Source of the DNA: Oasisia sp. SBJ-2009
Lineage: Eukaryota; Annelida; Polychaeta; Sabellida; Siboglinidae
Length of the DNA stretch: 64,000 bases
Direction: 5' to 3'
NCBI GenBank assembly: GCA_964017155.1
Contig: OZ024857.1
Span: 14,222,902 to 14,286,901 of the forward strand
Below the pieces are notes generated by a model. That model was not told where the DNA came from. It saw nothing but the letters and a program-made list of their open reading frames with translations, and did no database searches. This document shows positions 27,582-42,445 of this stretch, in pieces. How positions within the stretch are numbered: position 1 is the stretch's first letter; each line of letters opens with the position of its first letter. The position numbers and the translations under genes are program-made.

Positions 27582-28073
27582 GCGAATATTACGTATGCTT
27601 GCGTGCACGGCGGTATATATATAGAGCGTACGTACAAGAGCAGCTCGGTCTCTAAGACAAAGGGGATGCGATCTCATCAAAGGTATTAATCATTACGCTT
27701 TCCGAATTATTTATACTACGACTATGCATTATAATACCCCACTGTATAATAATTTTGCAGTATCGGCTTGAAAAAAACATTAACTATTTTATCTGCAGTA
27801 TTTAATTGGTATGTGTTTTTGTAGTATTGGCTTGAAAAAAAAACATTAACTATTTTACTTATAGGTAAATCTGCATTATTTAATTGGTATGTGTTGACAA
27901 TTTCGTTGCCGTGCAATATGGCTTTTACAAGGGTAACAAATGTGATGTTTGTGCGATGTGACTAAGCCTAGGCGGCGTCATCGGAGCTGCAAAGGCGCAT
28001 AGCGACATCGTGGATATTGAATATTAGTATTCCACTAATTTATATATTTCTTTTTATGTAAATTAGGCAATTC

Positions 28074-28089
28074 CACACACACACGCACG

Positions 28090-28155
<66 letters not shown>
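28074..28155. repeat. (CA)n microsatellite
   Basis: (CA)n with a short cgcacg interruption near its start. Confidence 0.95.
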
Positions 28156-28157
<2 letters not shown>

Positions 28158-28817
28158 TTAATAGGCCGAGCCAGGCGATGTTGGAAATAGGCTTAATTTC
28201 AATTAATTGGTAATAGGTAACACATCACATTTCTTAATATGAGTTTTATTCAGGTATGATTGCCAATGCAAGTTGCTAGATAGGTATGAACATTTTAATT
28301 GTTTTATATTTATTAAATATTTTTTTCTTTCAGTTTGTCCATGTTAATGTAAAATTATTAATTATAATGTGCCATTCAACCAATATCATATTATTAATAA
28401 AATATCACTACTACTATTCCTAATTATAATTAATAATAATGCAATTACTTCTAGAAATGTTAAACATTAATACTAATTATTGTTTGTTATTTATTTAAAT
28501 GCTTGGCATGAATATATAATAATACTGACATAATGTGCTTGATGAATTATTGTAGTTATTGCATGCACTTTGAATTGTTTTATTTCAGAAATCTCACACC
28601 TGAAAAATTACACACATGTGTATGCATAACTACAAGCTTCGTTTGACTGAAGATGATACAGCAACATATATCTACGCTCTCTGAAGATACAGTCCCTATG
28701 ATCGTGACATGTACACTGCAACATGTACAAGAACACAACATTAGTTTATTGCCCGAAATAAACTGCACCTGTCAGTGAAGATACAGAACCTACAAAGGCT
28801 TCAATATATCACATGCA

Positions 28818-29036
28818 TCATCCGCTTACACTAATTTCTGATTTATTACATAACTTGTCTCGCTGAATGTGACACATAATACACACATATACACTGAACA
28901 TAGTGAGGCAGAGTAAGTGAGCATCTTCTTCATCTTGGACTTTATCCCTGTGGAGGGTAACGCAGAAAGCAGTCTTGCATTTGGCACAAGAGATGTTGGA
29001 GTCGGTGTAGAAACACTGTGGACAGTTTATAAACAT
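28818..29036 (-). pseudogene. Cys-rich fragment resembling a piggyBac transposase C-terminus
   Basis: The minus-strand frame reads INCPQCFYTDSNISCAKCK followed by TAFCVTLHRDK. The spacing C-x2-C-x8-C-x2-C-x4-C-x3-H resembles the C-terminal cysteine-rich domain of piggyBac transposases (C-x2-C … C-x2-C-x4-C-x2-H). No upstream catalytic domain is visible. It could equally be an unrelated zinc-binding fragment or chance. Confidence 0.28.
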
Positions 29037-30399
29037 TACTTCATCAGTTCATGTTGAAATGCTGAATATTATGAAACAATAACATGTTATTACTGGCCTC
29101 TATTGAGCCTGCAGCATTTGTCAACCTGTAACCTCACGATAATCCGTAAACAAGTGAAGTATGACAACTGTGCTTCATTGTCATGCATTGATATGTTGAG
29201 TTTGCTGTTTAGTTAATATTTATTAATCAAGTTATTATTTATGCTGTAATGGCATGATGGTTGATCCTAATGTTTCATGTGGTTCTAAACATTGCATAAA
29301 TTATATTTACTTCATAATTATTTACTGCAGGCTTTTATCAAAACGTAATTATTAGTCGAGTTAACATGCTGACATTAGCCAATATTAACTTGTTAATTAA
29401 GTTAGTTTTAATATGAAATTACTGGGTAATGTGTATTTACTACCGTATTTTATGTGGGGATGTCTTAATAATTATGGACATTACAGATTTGTATTCACGT
29501 GTAAGTCTATACAAAGCACGGCTACTAATCATATATTGATTTATTAATTAGTTTATTATTAATATTATATAACTGTTTAATGTATTGTATTGTAATGTAT
29601 TAATCTCTTACCACAAGTAAGGTGGTTCTACAAATTTCATGTTTATAATATTAAAAAACATATTCATGGACGTTGTGGCATTTTACAAAAACGTTTCTGT
29701 CTGTCGAGGTTGCCTGCTAATTATCGCCTATTAACACGGAACTTGTAAAAATCTGATTGACCCATTTCCCATTAACACATTCATTCAGACAGTCTTTCAC
29801 AAGGCTGTCGGCTTTCTTTGTGACTGGTTCTGATACAAATATTTCTCTACAACCTGTATGCAGTTGGCATGGCATCTCAAAAAACCCAAAGGATGTGTAT
29901 GCATGAGCACAAGCTCCTGTGACTTCACAATGTCAATGACATCATGAAAATGTGTACATGTATAAAACAGGGATACAACATTGCTTCTGTTGCAAACAGA
30001 ATCACTATTACACTGCAGAGTGATTATCTGAAGACGAAAAATACTTCTAGTCTGTCAATATCAGTTTACTTGTAAATAATTCACGCTCTCCTTTAATGAT
30101 GTGATTAACAATCAGTACTCATCATTATAACATAATTTCTTCCATCGACACAACACAAAACCATCAACATAATATACAACAGCCTGCTCCTGCTAAACAT
30201 AAGAATATTATTTAAGATTGACCCTGATGAGCTCCTCCATGACCATGACCTTAAATATAATGAATGATGATTTATGTGTGGTTAATGATACAATCGACAA
30301 GTGCAATTAATATGCTTTGACAATGGCGAAACTCTGCCCATGAGTTATTTTGACAAAGATGGGAAGACCTCAAATTTCATTTATATCTATGCCGGCGCC
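29037..30399. other. Intergenic sequence, nothing recognised
   Basis: Very AT-rich. No exon, RNA gene or element end identified. Confidence 0.4.
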
Positions 30400-31140
30400 G
30401 GACTATGGTCAACGTAAGTAAACGATGGGGCAAACTAAAAGGCGGTTCCACATATCCACGTTAGTCGCTAGCGCCACTAGGCAACAATACCCTAGTTATT
30501 TAAATCATGCTCAATTAGCCATTGACCTGTACAGGCGTGAAGCCAGCGATAGTTTGTATGTGGGCAACTGGGCAAGCCGTAAATATGGAGCGTATCGAGC
30601 GGTGGCATCTTTGTGAATGTGGTATGCCGTTTCCGTGCAGACTACCAATTGTGGCCCGCCTTTTAGTGTGGCCCCCTCCTGACAGCGCTTTTCACTGGAA
30701 TTCCCTTCTTCGAGGTCTAAACCAATCAGTGAATTCTAACTGGCGAGGCTGGCTAGTAAACAACTGCAAATTTGTATTTCTATTTATTTTGTGTTAATAT
30801 AAGTCTAATTCTGAATAGTTTTTATAATACAGCATTATTTGATAAAAAGGTATCCTTATTTAATTGGTATGCTATCCGTGTGGGGCTAGACAATGCTACC
30901 ACCTCACGGATACTGGTTAATCCTGCCGTAATTCTTATTTTATAAACAACTGTAAATTTGAATTTTTACTTACTTTTGTGCTAATATAAGTTCAATGTTG
31001 AATACTTTTTATAGGATATCATTATCTTATAAAAGTATATCGTTATTTATATTTTTATTTCATAGTTGGCCTGAGAGCCAATCAGCGTCTCTACCCTAAT
31101 CTGGGGTAAGGCTGCCCGGATGTAGAAACTTAAAGTGAAA
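30400..31140. mobile_element. Fused fragments of two repeat families
   Basis: About 30400-30740 matches 56815-57160 (part of the TTAA-flanked element) nearly base for base, including gagcgtatcgagcggtggca. From about 30745 to 31135 it switches to the 9-bp-TSD family in reverse orientation (aacaactgcaaatttgtatt … caatgctaccacctcacgg … tctggggtaaggctgcccgg). Neither piece has both ends, so this is a rearranged remnant. Confidence 0.7.
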
Positions 31141-31397
31141 AAAAAGGCTACAGTTTAGTGTTATGCACCTAAAAGAGTTTACACTAGCTAATCATTTGCA
31201 TCTACAATCCAATTTTTCACCTTAGTGGTTACCTCAGAAAGTGGTCTTAAAGTGGGAAAATCTAGCTAAATCACCGACACCATGAACCGGCCCATCTTGG
31301 ATCTTGCAACCAATCACAACCCAGCAGTTTGGAAAAGTAATACGTCAGAGAGTCGTCTGCTGGTTCAGCTGTCATCCCAGCAAACAAGGAACCATTT

Positions 31398-33148
31398 CTG
31401 AACCAGTTGACACGTGTCATACTGGTTCATAATTGGTACCGCTCCACCAGTACGTGTTTTCATGTGTATTCACGTGAATACACGTGTTCTGTCTGTTGTC
31501 ACGAGTTTGACACGTGTCGTACTGGGTCAGAACTGGTACGGTTTCACTGGTACGTGTCTTCACGTGAATTCACGTGATCTGTCACGTGTTTAACTGGGGA
31601 AACTGGTACGGTTCTATCCGTACGAGTATTCACGCGAATTCACGTGTTCATACACGTGTCTAACTGGGGAAACTGGTACGGTTCTAGTGGTACGAGTATT
31701 CACGCGAATTCACGTGTTCATACACGTGTCTAACTGGGGAAACTGGTACGGTTCTAGCGGTACGAGTATTCACGCGAATTCACGTGTTCATACACGTGTC
31801 TAACTGGGGAAACTGGTACGGTTCTAGCGGTACGAGTATTCACGCGAATTCACGTGTTCATACACGTGTCTAACTGGGGAAACTGGTACGGTTTTAGTGG
31901 TACGAGTATTCACGCGAATTCACGTGTTCATACACGTGTCTAACTGGGGAAACTGGTACGGTTCTAGCGGTACGATTATTCACGTCAATTCACGAGTTCA
32001 TTCACGTGTCTAACTGGGGAAACTGGTACGGTTCTAGCGGAACGAGTATTCACGTTAATTCACGTGTTCATTCACGTGTCTAACTAGGGAAACTGGCACG
32101 GTTCTAGCGGTACGAGTATTCACGCGAATTCACGTGTTCATTCACGTGTCTAACTGGGGAAACTGGTACGGTTCTAGCGGTACGAGTATTCACGTTAATT
32201 CACGAGTTCATTCACGTGTCTGACTGGGGGAACTGGTACGCTTCTAGCGGTACGAGTATTCACGTTAATTCACGTGTCTGACTGGGGGAACTGGTACGCT
32301 TCTAGCGGTACGAGTATTCACGTTAATTCACGTGTTCATTCACGTGTCTAACTGGGGGAACTAGTACGGTTCTAGCGGTACGAATATTCACGTTAATTCA
32401 CGTGTTCATTCACGTGTGTGACTGCGGAAACTGGTACGGTTCTAGCGGTACGAGTATTCATGTTAATTCACGAGTTCATTCACGTGTGTAACTGGGGAAA
32501 CTGGTACGGTTCTAGCGGTACGAGTATTCACGTTAATTCACGAGTTCATTCACGTGTCTAACTCGGGAAATTAGTACGGTTCTAGCGGTACGAGTATTCA
32601 CGCGAATTCACGTGTTCAGTCACGTGTCTAACTGGGGAAACTGGTACGGTTCTAGCGGTACGAGTATTCACGTTAATTCACGAGTTCATTCACGTGTCTA
32701 ACTCGGGAAATGAGTACGGTTCTAGCGGTACGAGTATTCACGCGAATTCACGTGTTCATTCACGTGTCTAACTGGGGAAAGTGGTACGCTTCTAGCGGTA
32801 CGAGTATTCACGGGTTTATTCACGTGTGTGACTTAGGAAACTTGTACGGTTCTAGCGGTACGAGTATTCACGTTAATTCACGGGTTCATTCACGTGTGTG
32901 ACTGGGGAAACTGGTACGGTTCTAGCGGTACGAGTATTCACGTTAATTCACGAGTTCATTCACGTGTCTAACTGGGGGAACTGGTACGCTTCTAGCGGTA
33001 CGAGTATTCACGCGAATTCACGTGTTCATACACGTGTCTAACTGGGGACATTGGTACGGTTCTAGCGGTACGAGTTTTCACGTTAATTCACGAGTTCATT
33101 CACGTGTCTAACTGGGGAAACTGGTACGGTTCTAGCGGTACGAGTAAC
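31398..33148. repeat. Left subterminal array, ~70-bp unit, about 25 copies
   Basis: The unit contains gtacgagtattcacgcgaat, tcacgtgttcatacacgtgt, ctaactggggaaactggtac and ggttctagcg. Units near 31.6-31.95 kb are almost identical; outer ones drift (cgcgaatt to cgttaatt, cacgtg to cacgag). Most units hold one or two CACGTG palindromes. Confidence 0.95.
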
Positions 33149-33997
33149 AAAGGTTCGGCAAGCGCATTTTTTTTAAACGAAAGTTGCGGTTTTGGGTTCA
33201 TTTGCGCATCATATGTACCCCTAGATGATGCTCTTGATAGGTTCAGGATTTTTGAGCCAGACAATCATGTATTGATATGTGCAGGAGAGAGAGAAGACGT
33301 GAACAGACAACCGAGGTATCGTTCGCTGCTGCTTAAAAGATGGTTCCAATATCTCTCTTCAACTTCACTGCCATGCTTCTCTGCACGAAAACACGATTAC
33401 CACAGGGGGACGAAGAGGCTCACAGCTCAGGACGGATATCAGTTGATGAACCAACACAAAATAAAAACTCATAGTGTTCCAGCAACTCATACAACATGTT
33501 TAAGGAATAATCACCCCTTTGGGCATTGCCACTGCATATCATGTGTAAAACCAGACACGGAGCAATTAAAGCATTGATCACATTGAATAAAAGGCTTGGT
33601 ACAGGAATCAATTATAACACTCTTAAACGTCAGCTAACGTCACAATGTGCCACCATCATGCAACAGATAGAGCAAGACATTCCGGAGAACAAAAAATATG
33701 TCTCACAATCAACGTATCTTTGCAATGGACAAACTGGATAGATAAAGGAAGACATTAGAAGGCGGTACCTTCAATGCAACAACTGCAATCATTGTCGATA
33801 ATATCGGCAATGTGACGTCTTGTGAGGATGCCAGACGATTTAAGGATGTGAGTATTCCAATCGTAACATCATGTAGAAGGAAAACACTGTCATTTCTAAC
33901 ACAGCCATTCCGGTGTGTTACATTTCTGCCAGATATAGATCTCACCAACATCTAGATGGTTGGGACGTTAGATATAGTTCAACTGTCAACCTTCCAG
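33149..33997 (+). pseudogene. Broken transposon-type protein gene
   Basis: Different frames in succession show RHGAIKALITLNKRLGTGIN followed by YNTLKRQL (near 33555-33635), then FAMDKLD…KTLEGGTFNATTAIIV (near 33720-33800). The order 'LN.+G..++YN.L' then 'DN.D..ETL.G..T.H.T..I+' recalls large uncharacterised proteins that are frequent in cnidarian and mollusc repeat DNA. Here the D-N is altered, and stops and frameshifts interrupt it. It ends with a donor-like cca/gtaagt near 33996. The intact frame 33104-33577 carries no motif I know. Confidence 0.42.
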
Positions 33998-33999
33998 TA

Positions 34000-36591
34000 A
34001 GTAATTATTTTAACAATGTTTCGTACCTTCAAACAGATGAACAAACATAACTGTCGTGCTGTTTGTGCCTGGTTTGCTTCAACTTCTCAACGATAAATAG
34101 ATTCATGGGGAAATCATTGTTCCTTGTTATGGTTACGAGCGAGACATGATTGTTTACGCACTAGCTATGTAACATAGGCCTAATGATGAAAGTATTGTCA
34201 TTGTGGATTGTTAATCTGGAAATACATTTATACAAGTTACTCATACACGAGTGCTGTATCAAAGCAATGTACTTCATATATTAAATTTTTGTTAAAACAG
34301 TTATTAAATGTACACACAACGAATTTCGTGTTTTTTGTTTGGTGGTTCTGTTTTTGGGAGTAGGGTAGGGGAAGGGAATCACGTGTATTTCCGTTCAGCA
34401 GTTGTGTATTCTAATATATTATGTTTCCTACATATTAAATACACAGAAGAAACTAATGTACAAATGTAACGCAGGCAAATAATGTAAACAAAGAAATATG
34501 TTGCACGCACGCACGCGCACAAGCACGCACGCACGAACACACACACATTAATACTGATAAAACGTATCGAATTATTACTGGTACAAAGCAGCAAAGAAAG
34601 GAGAACACAACCCAAGTCCTGCGATGTTGCTCAGTGAGGAAAACTATCATATCACAACAATCTCTCCCTATATGCATTATCCAACTTAGTGGATCGAATG
34701 ACATGCTCTTGTCATGATTGCAGTGGTAAGTTTATTGCTTTTGCGTCTCCTGCTGACATCAATGCTTGCGTTTAATTTGCGTTCTCCCAGGAGGGTGCTT
34801 TTCACAGCTGCAGTGGAGGATAATTACCCTCACAAATGGGCAGTGTGTAGATTGTTTCAGGCGTGTGCTGTTCAGTAGTTTAGTTTGACTTTGATTATAA
34901 AACAAGTTGCATGTTACAAATCAACCTTCAGCAATTTAAGTGTTTTAGAGAACACAAATTCAATTCACTTTCACCTCTTTGAAATACAGTTTTATGTTAT
35001 TTAAAGCTGGGCGACCAGCTAGAAAGTTCTACTTCTGTGACATTACATTACGCTTGGATTAAATTATTTCATGTATACTACACATATAAATCGAATGCCT
35101 TTCAGTAGTAATAAGCCATATTATCACAGCAACACATTAAATACACCATATGTACAATATACATACATACATACATACATACATACATACATACATACAT
35201 ACATACATACATACATACATACATACATACATACATACATACATACATACATACATACATACATACAACGATCAAAAGACACCTGAAGCTAGGCTACACA
35301 CAGCGCTATACCACATCTAAAGTGCCCGTATAAGGCGGGTGGCCTCTGGGTAGGGTAACCGTCGATGAATGTAGCATGAAACAAGAAAACATACGAACAG
35401 TAAACATCATTTTATTTACGAAGAACAAAGACATCAAGAGTGGTCTGGCGTTATCTGTCAATAGCCTTGCTGCCGACCTGCTGTATCAACTCTCTGAGTC
35501 AACAGCGCCATCGGAGAAGGGTAATTTGTGGCCACGGCGCAGTCCAACAACTCGGTGCAATTCTGGCCGGTGGCCGCATTAACCGGGGGTCCGCTAGTTA
35601 GGTGTAGTTTTAAATTACAAAACATCAACATTAAAAACAATGTTTACCTGATCTTCTGCATCTGACTTGTAGACAGACATCTGACACGTTCATGTCCTGA
35701 TTGTGCCAGAGCAGCAGGGGTTCTCATTAGTCACAGTCCACGCAGAGGCATATATGCTGTTTGATAAGTCGACAATGCCAGCTACCCACGGCGGCTGGTG
35801 CAATAAACAGGCCCAGTGTGAGACAACTCGGCCCCCTCCTAGAGACAACTCGGCCCGTGTATTTGTATAAGTATCATAGCGAACTATTATTGACATTGGG
35901 AAGGGTTTTTAGGAGGAAATTAACCTACCTAAAGAACGGTCAATAAAAAAATAAAAAAAGATAGTATGACAAGAGGCCCTAGCTGCATTAGTCAAGACAT
36001 ATCGTCCAAGATAGGCCATGTCGTTATGCAGCAAAGGTTTGGCAGTAAATATAATTTTGTATATCCTTCAAAAATATGAATATATGCAAAACTAATTTAA
36101 TACCTATCGCATTAATTGTGATGAATATAATTTGTAGATAATTTGGGCGAGTTTAGATGTGTTTATATTTATTAAATGTTTCCAATATATTCTGTCCCGC
36201 GGTCCGCCATAGGGCCTACTAAAACACAGCTAAGGGTGTACCTATATAATATTCTCTGAAAATAAGTGTTTTTAAAAACAAATATGAAAAAAACTAATCT
36301 TTAGAAGAAACAGTTCGAACACCCAAAGAAATTCCAGTTTGTGAAAATATATTAAATACAATATTAGCATATATTTTGTAAGAAAACTACACCAAAGCCT
36401 TTTTCTCGCATAGTTAAATTTGGATTGAACTGTCAATGAACTCCAGGGTCCTTAAATTTAGCCTAGCCTAATGATACCCATGGAGAGGCTTCAGTGATTA
36501 CATCCCTAGTGACACCATCTGCTAGTCATTTAAGAGCAGGCCAGGAACACTGAAGGTGACCTGTTTCCCTGCCTCTCGACAACATTGACAG
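34000..36591. other. Transposon interior, no further exons recognised
   Basis: Contains a tetranucleotide (ACAT)n array at 35159-35267. Otherwise the short frames (for example 34379-34704 - and 35376-35582 +) show no recognisable motif. Confidence 0.4.
35159..35267. repeat. (ATAC)n microsatellite
   Basis: About 27 uninterrupted tetranucleotide units. Confidence 0.95.
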
Positions 36592-38964
<2,373 letters not shown>

Positions 38965-39127
38965 TATGGCTACACCCCTTCTGGACTTCCCCTACTGTTA
39001 GTGTAGATGAGAGTTGATGGCAGCCTGGTTGTTAGGTGCATGTTTTAAAGTTATTTGTAGACTATTTTAGTTGGCTAGGCACACTGAGGACGTGATGTTT
39101 AACTATTATAAGCTATTCTTTGCTTTA

Positions 39128-39133
39128 AATAAA
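39128..39133 (+). promoter_or_regulatory. Poly(A) signal AATAAA
   Basis: Canonical hexamer about 165 bp after the stop of the tentative gene, followed by the T/G-rich attgttgtgtccaacg. Confidence 0.4.
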
Positions 39134-39205
39134 AATTGTTGTGTCCAACGAGTTGGTCTGTCTTAATCTATACTAGGTATCAGTTGACTTCTGCGTCGGA
39201 CCGTG

Positions 39206-39925
39206 TCTACACACCAAATGTGTTCATAGAATCCTGTGAATTCACGTACGACAATCGGGTGAATACACGTACAGAAACACGTGATTTTAGTGACGTAATC
39301 ACGTGTCGATACACCAAATGTGTTCATAGAATCCCGTGAATTCACGTACGACAATCAGGTGAATACACGTACAGAAAACACGTGATTCTCACGAATGGAA
39401 AAACTCGTGATTTCACGAGCAGTAAACACGTGTCGACACACCAAATTTGTCGACAGAATCCCGTGAATTCACGTACGGCAATCAGGTGAATACACGTGCA
39501 GAAAACACGTGTTTTTCACGAATGGAAAAACTCGTGATTTCACGAGCAGTAAACACGTGTCGACACACCAAATTTGTCGACAGAATCCCGTGAATTCACG
39601 TACGGCAATCAGGTGAATACACGTGCAGAAAACACGTGTTTTTCACGAATGGAAAAACTCGTGATTTCACGAGCAGTAAACACGTGTCGACACACCAAAT
39701 TTGTCGACAGAATCCCGTGAATTCACGTACGGCAATCAGGTGAATACACGTGCAGAAAACACGTGTTTTTCACGAATGGAAAAACTCGTGATTTCACGAG
39801 CAGTAAACACGTGTCGACACACCAAATTTGTCGACAGAATCCCGTGAATTCACGTACCGAAAACACGTGAATTGAACCAGTTGAACTCGTGAATTCACTT
39901 ACTGAACACGTGAAATCACGGGTCG
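39206..39925. repeat. Right subterminal array, 127-bp unit
   Basis: Four near-identical 127-bp units (aaacacgtgtcgaca at 39424, 39551, 39678 and 39805). Two shorter diverged units precede them from about 39206. Each carries cccgtgaattcacgtacggc, several CACGTG or acacgtg sites and ttcacgaatggaaaaactcg. Confidence 0.95.
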
Positions 39926-40159
39926 TTGTTTGCTGGGATAACAGAGAGCCAAGCGGTACGCTAAAAGTTGCCTTACGTCGGTTTACAACGAAATCGCGAC
40001 ATCAATATGCCACACTGTTCCTGAAACGCTTATAGTAATAGTACAGTGAAAGACAGTATCAGTAAGATGTCTTCTTGTTAACCTATGAATCGAGCAGAAC
40101 TGAAACAGTGGTTCGGTGGATTCGTTTGGACAGTCACAGACACAGCGCGGATCCTAGAC

Positions 40160-41960
40160 GACCCGATTTGATTGACCTAACCATCAAAACGACCACCAAC
40201 AGCCGCCAAACTTCTCCTCACATATCTTACATACATATGCATACACTACGTTATGTAATAAAATCTCTTGCATTCCTCTGACGAAGAAAATTCACACACA
40301 AAAACGCACAGACCTCGAGTACAACTTGTTCGGCCGCTCAGCGGTACCGTAAAATCGCTTTTAAAAGCTTTACACAAAATACCGCTAGACGCCACGTTTC
40401 TGACTGCTAATATTTAATTGTTTTACTTCACACGCGCGAAATAGTTTAATTACTTATAAATAATATAATAATAATAATTAATTATTATCATCACTATGAT
40501 TTGCAGGAAATTATAAGTTTTATTATTTTTATATTGATATTTTATTTTTATAATTGTTCATATATGTTTCTAGTATATTTATGTTTTTTTTCTTCTGGTG
40601 TGTATTTGTTGTTTAGCATTTTAATGTATGTAAAACGCCATGAACAAGTTTAAATTGGATGTGGCGCTATATTAAATAAACAAACAATTGTTTTTATTAT
40701 AATATAATATTTTATTTATGTAGCACCACATCCATAATTGTTTGTGGCGCTTCACAAAATAATGCTATTAAAAATACAATAAAGAGAAAACTACCCACAG
40801 ATAATATTATTTAAAAATAAATAATGAAAATACATGTTTCTATATCATTAACTAATCTGACCTATCAGTCATAAATAAACATACAAATTACATAACAACA
40901 ATTGAAATAAATGAATATAAAAGTATGGTTAATAGTAATAAATAATAAAGTAGTAAAATAAGTACGACGTAATAATAATTTTCATTCAGCACATACACAA
41001 CCATTATGCATAAGAACATATTACTGAAGCTATTTGTTCTACTCATGAATGACATTTCCACCATCAGATATGTAATAATAATTATTTTTGAACAAGACAC
41101 TTTATTAATTATCGGAACAATAAATCTCTAAAATGTAAAAAGGAATATGAATATATGGGAAATATTATGGTGGTAGAAAAAGAAGGATTTAAAAACAGTA
41201 ATATTAACATGTTATTGTTTTAGTTATTATTGTTAAAACATCGCTTATGTAATATAAGCTTGCATGCTCGCAGTACACGCGGGATGTTTATAGAAATATT
41301 GATAAAATAAACAATGTGACTTCATTGAAAAACACGTAATTTCCTTTTTCTTTTATAACTAATAGGCAATTTTGGATAATTATGCAGACACATGTATTTT
41401 TAATATTTATTTTTAAATATTACCTGTGGGTAGCATTCTTATTATTGCATATACTTTAATAACAGTATGTTGAATAGAAGAGAAGAGAATTGTGGATTTG
41501 GCGCTATATAAAATAAACTAATAAAATTATATATTTGTATATTAAATTGTTATTTTTTATCAACTCTATTAGACCCATATCACCAAAGCGTTGCCTTAGT
41601 TTGCCGTTTAACATTTTCTGCAGATCATAGTGATGCAGCTAATTATTATTATATTATTTATAATTAATTAAACTAATTCGCGCGTGCGAATGCAGTAAGG
41701 TTAATAAATATTCGCGCGCCATCTAGCGGTATTTTGTGTAAAGCTAACTTATAATAGCGAGTTTACGGTAGTCGAAGTTGTCGAGTTGCCGTTCGCCAAG
41801 ATTTGCGTTTCTGTTGTGAATTTTCTTCGTTAGACGAATACAAGTGATTTTTTTGTAATGTAGTGTATGTATATGTATGTAAGAAATGTGGGGAGAAGTT
41901 TGGCGGCTGTTGGCGGTCGTTTTCGTGGTTAGGTTAGAAAGTAACAGATAATAATATGCA
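40160..41960. mobile_element. Foldback element with ~330-bp arms
   Basis: 40163-40500 and the reverse complement of about 41640-41945 match over caacagccgccaaacttctc, tcttacatacata, gacgaagaaaattcac, ttacacaaaataccgctaga and agtttaattacttataaataat. About 1.1 kb of AT-rich sequence separates the arms. Within it, tggcgctatattaaataaac (40665) and ggcgctatataaaataaac (41503) resemble 3' tails of LINE/SINE elements. No target duplication recognised. Confidence 0.75.
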
Positions 41961-42189
41961 TGCACAGTTCACGCCGACCAAGAAGACTCTCTGACGTCAT
42001 TTTGTTTATAAAATGGCGTAGTCTGTAGACTTTCTATGTCTATGTGTTTTACATTTTTTTCCTGGTAAACCACTGACGTTAAAAATATGATTGTTGCTGG
42101 AAGTTGTTACTTTTTATTAACTCTGTTAATCCCATATGATCCAAACATTGACTTTGTTTTCCCTTTAAGCCCATAAACTGTCCCAGGCG

Positions 42190-42236
42190 GAGTTGAGGGG
42201 GCTTAAAAGTGCTGCCACCTCACGGAGTCTGGGTAA
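42190..42236. mobile_element. Solo terminal fragment of the 9-bp-TSD family
   Basis: Only one end is present (ggcggagttgaggggg … gtctgggtaaccgaggcta). It is directly followed by part of the TTAA-flanked family (42250-42445, matching 57157-57329). Confidence 0.7.
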
Positions 42237-42445
42237 CCGAGGCTAGGCTGGCCAGGACAATTTTTCGTCTTTTGCTCCTTTTTATCTTAAAATGGCATAT
42301 TCTGTGAAAATAAGTTGACAGGTAGTTGAGGAAAACAATATATAGTGTATGGAGAATGCTGGTTTACTGGAACATTTTATTTTAAACGTGGCGGAAGTCA
42401 GAATGCAACTTTAAACATAGCGGAAGTCAGAATGCAACTTTAAAG

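Noticed and set aside
30584..30797. Small protein MERIERWHLCECGMPFP…, also found at 56999
   Set aside because: Both copies lie inside the TTAA-flanked repeat; frame identity follows from near-identical DNA and the ends of the frames differ.
31374..31387. Clear multi-base target duplication of the 8.6-kb element
   Set aside because: Left flank ggttcagctgtc and right flank aacagagagcc do not match; only a possible AT can be claimed.
31398..33148. CRISPR-like array
   Set aside because: Units are contiguous without unique spacers, and the window is clearly animal DNA; the same applies to the 33-bp arrays.
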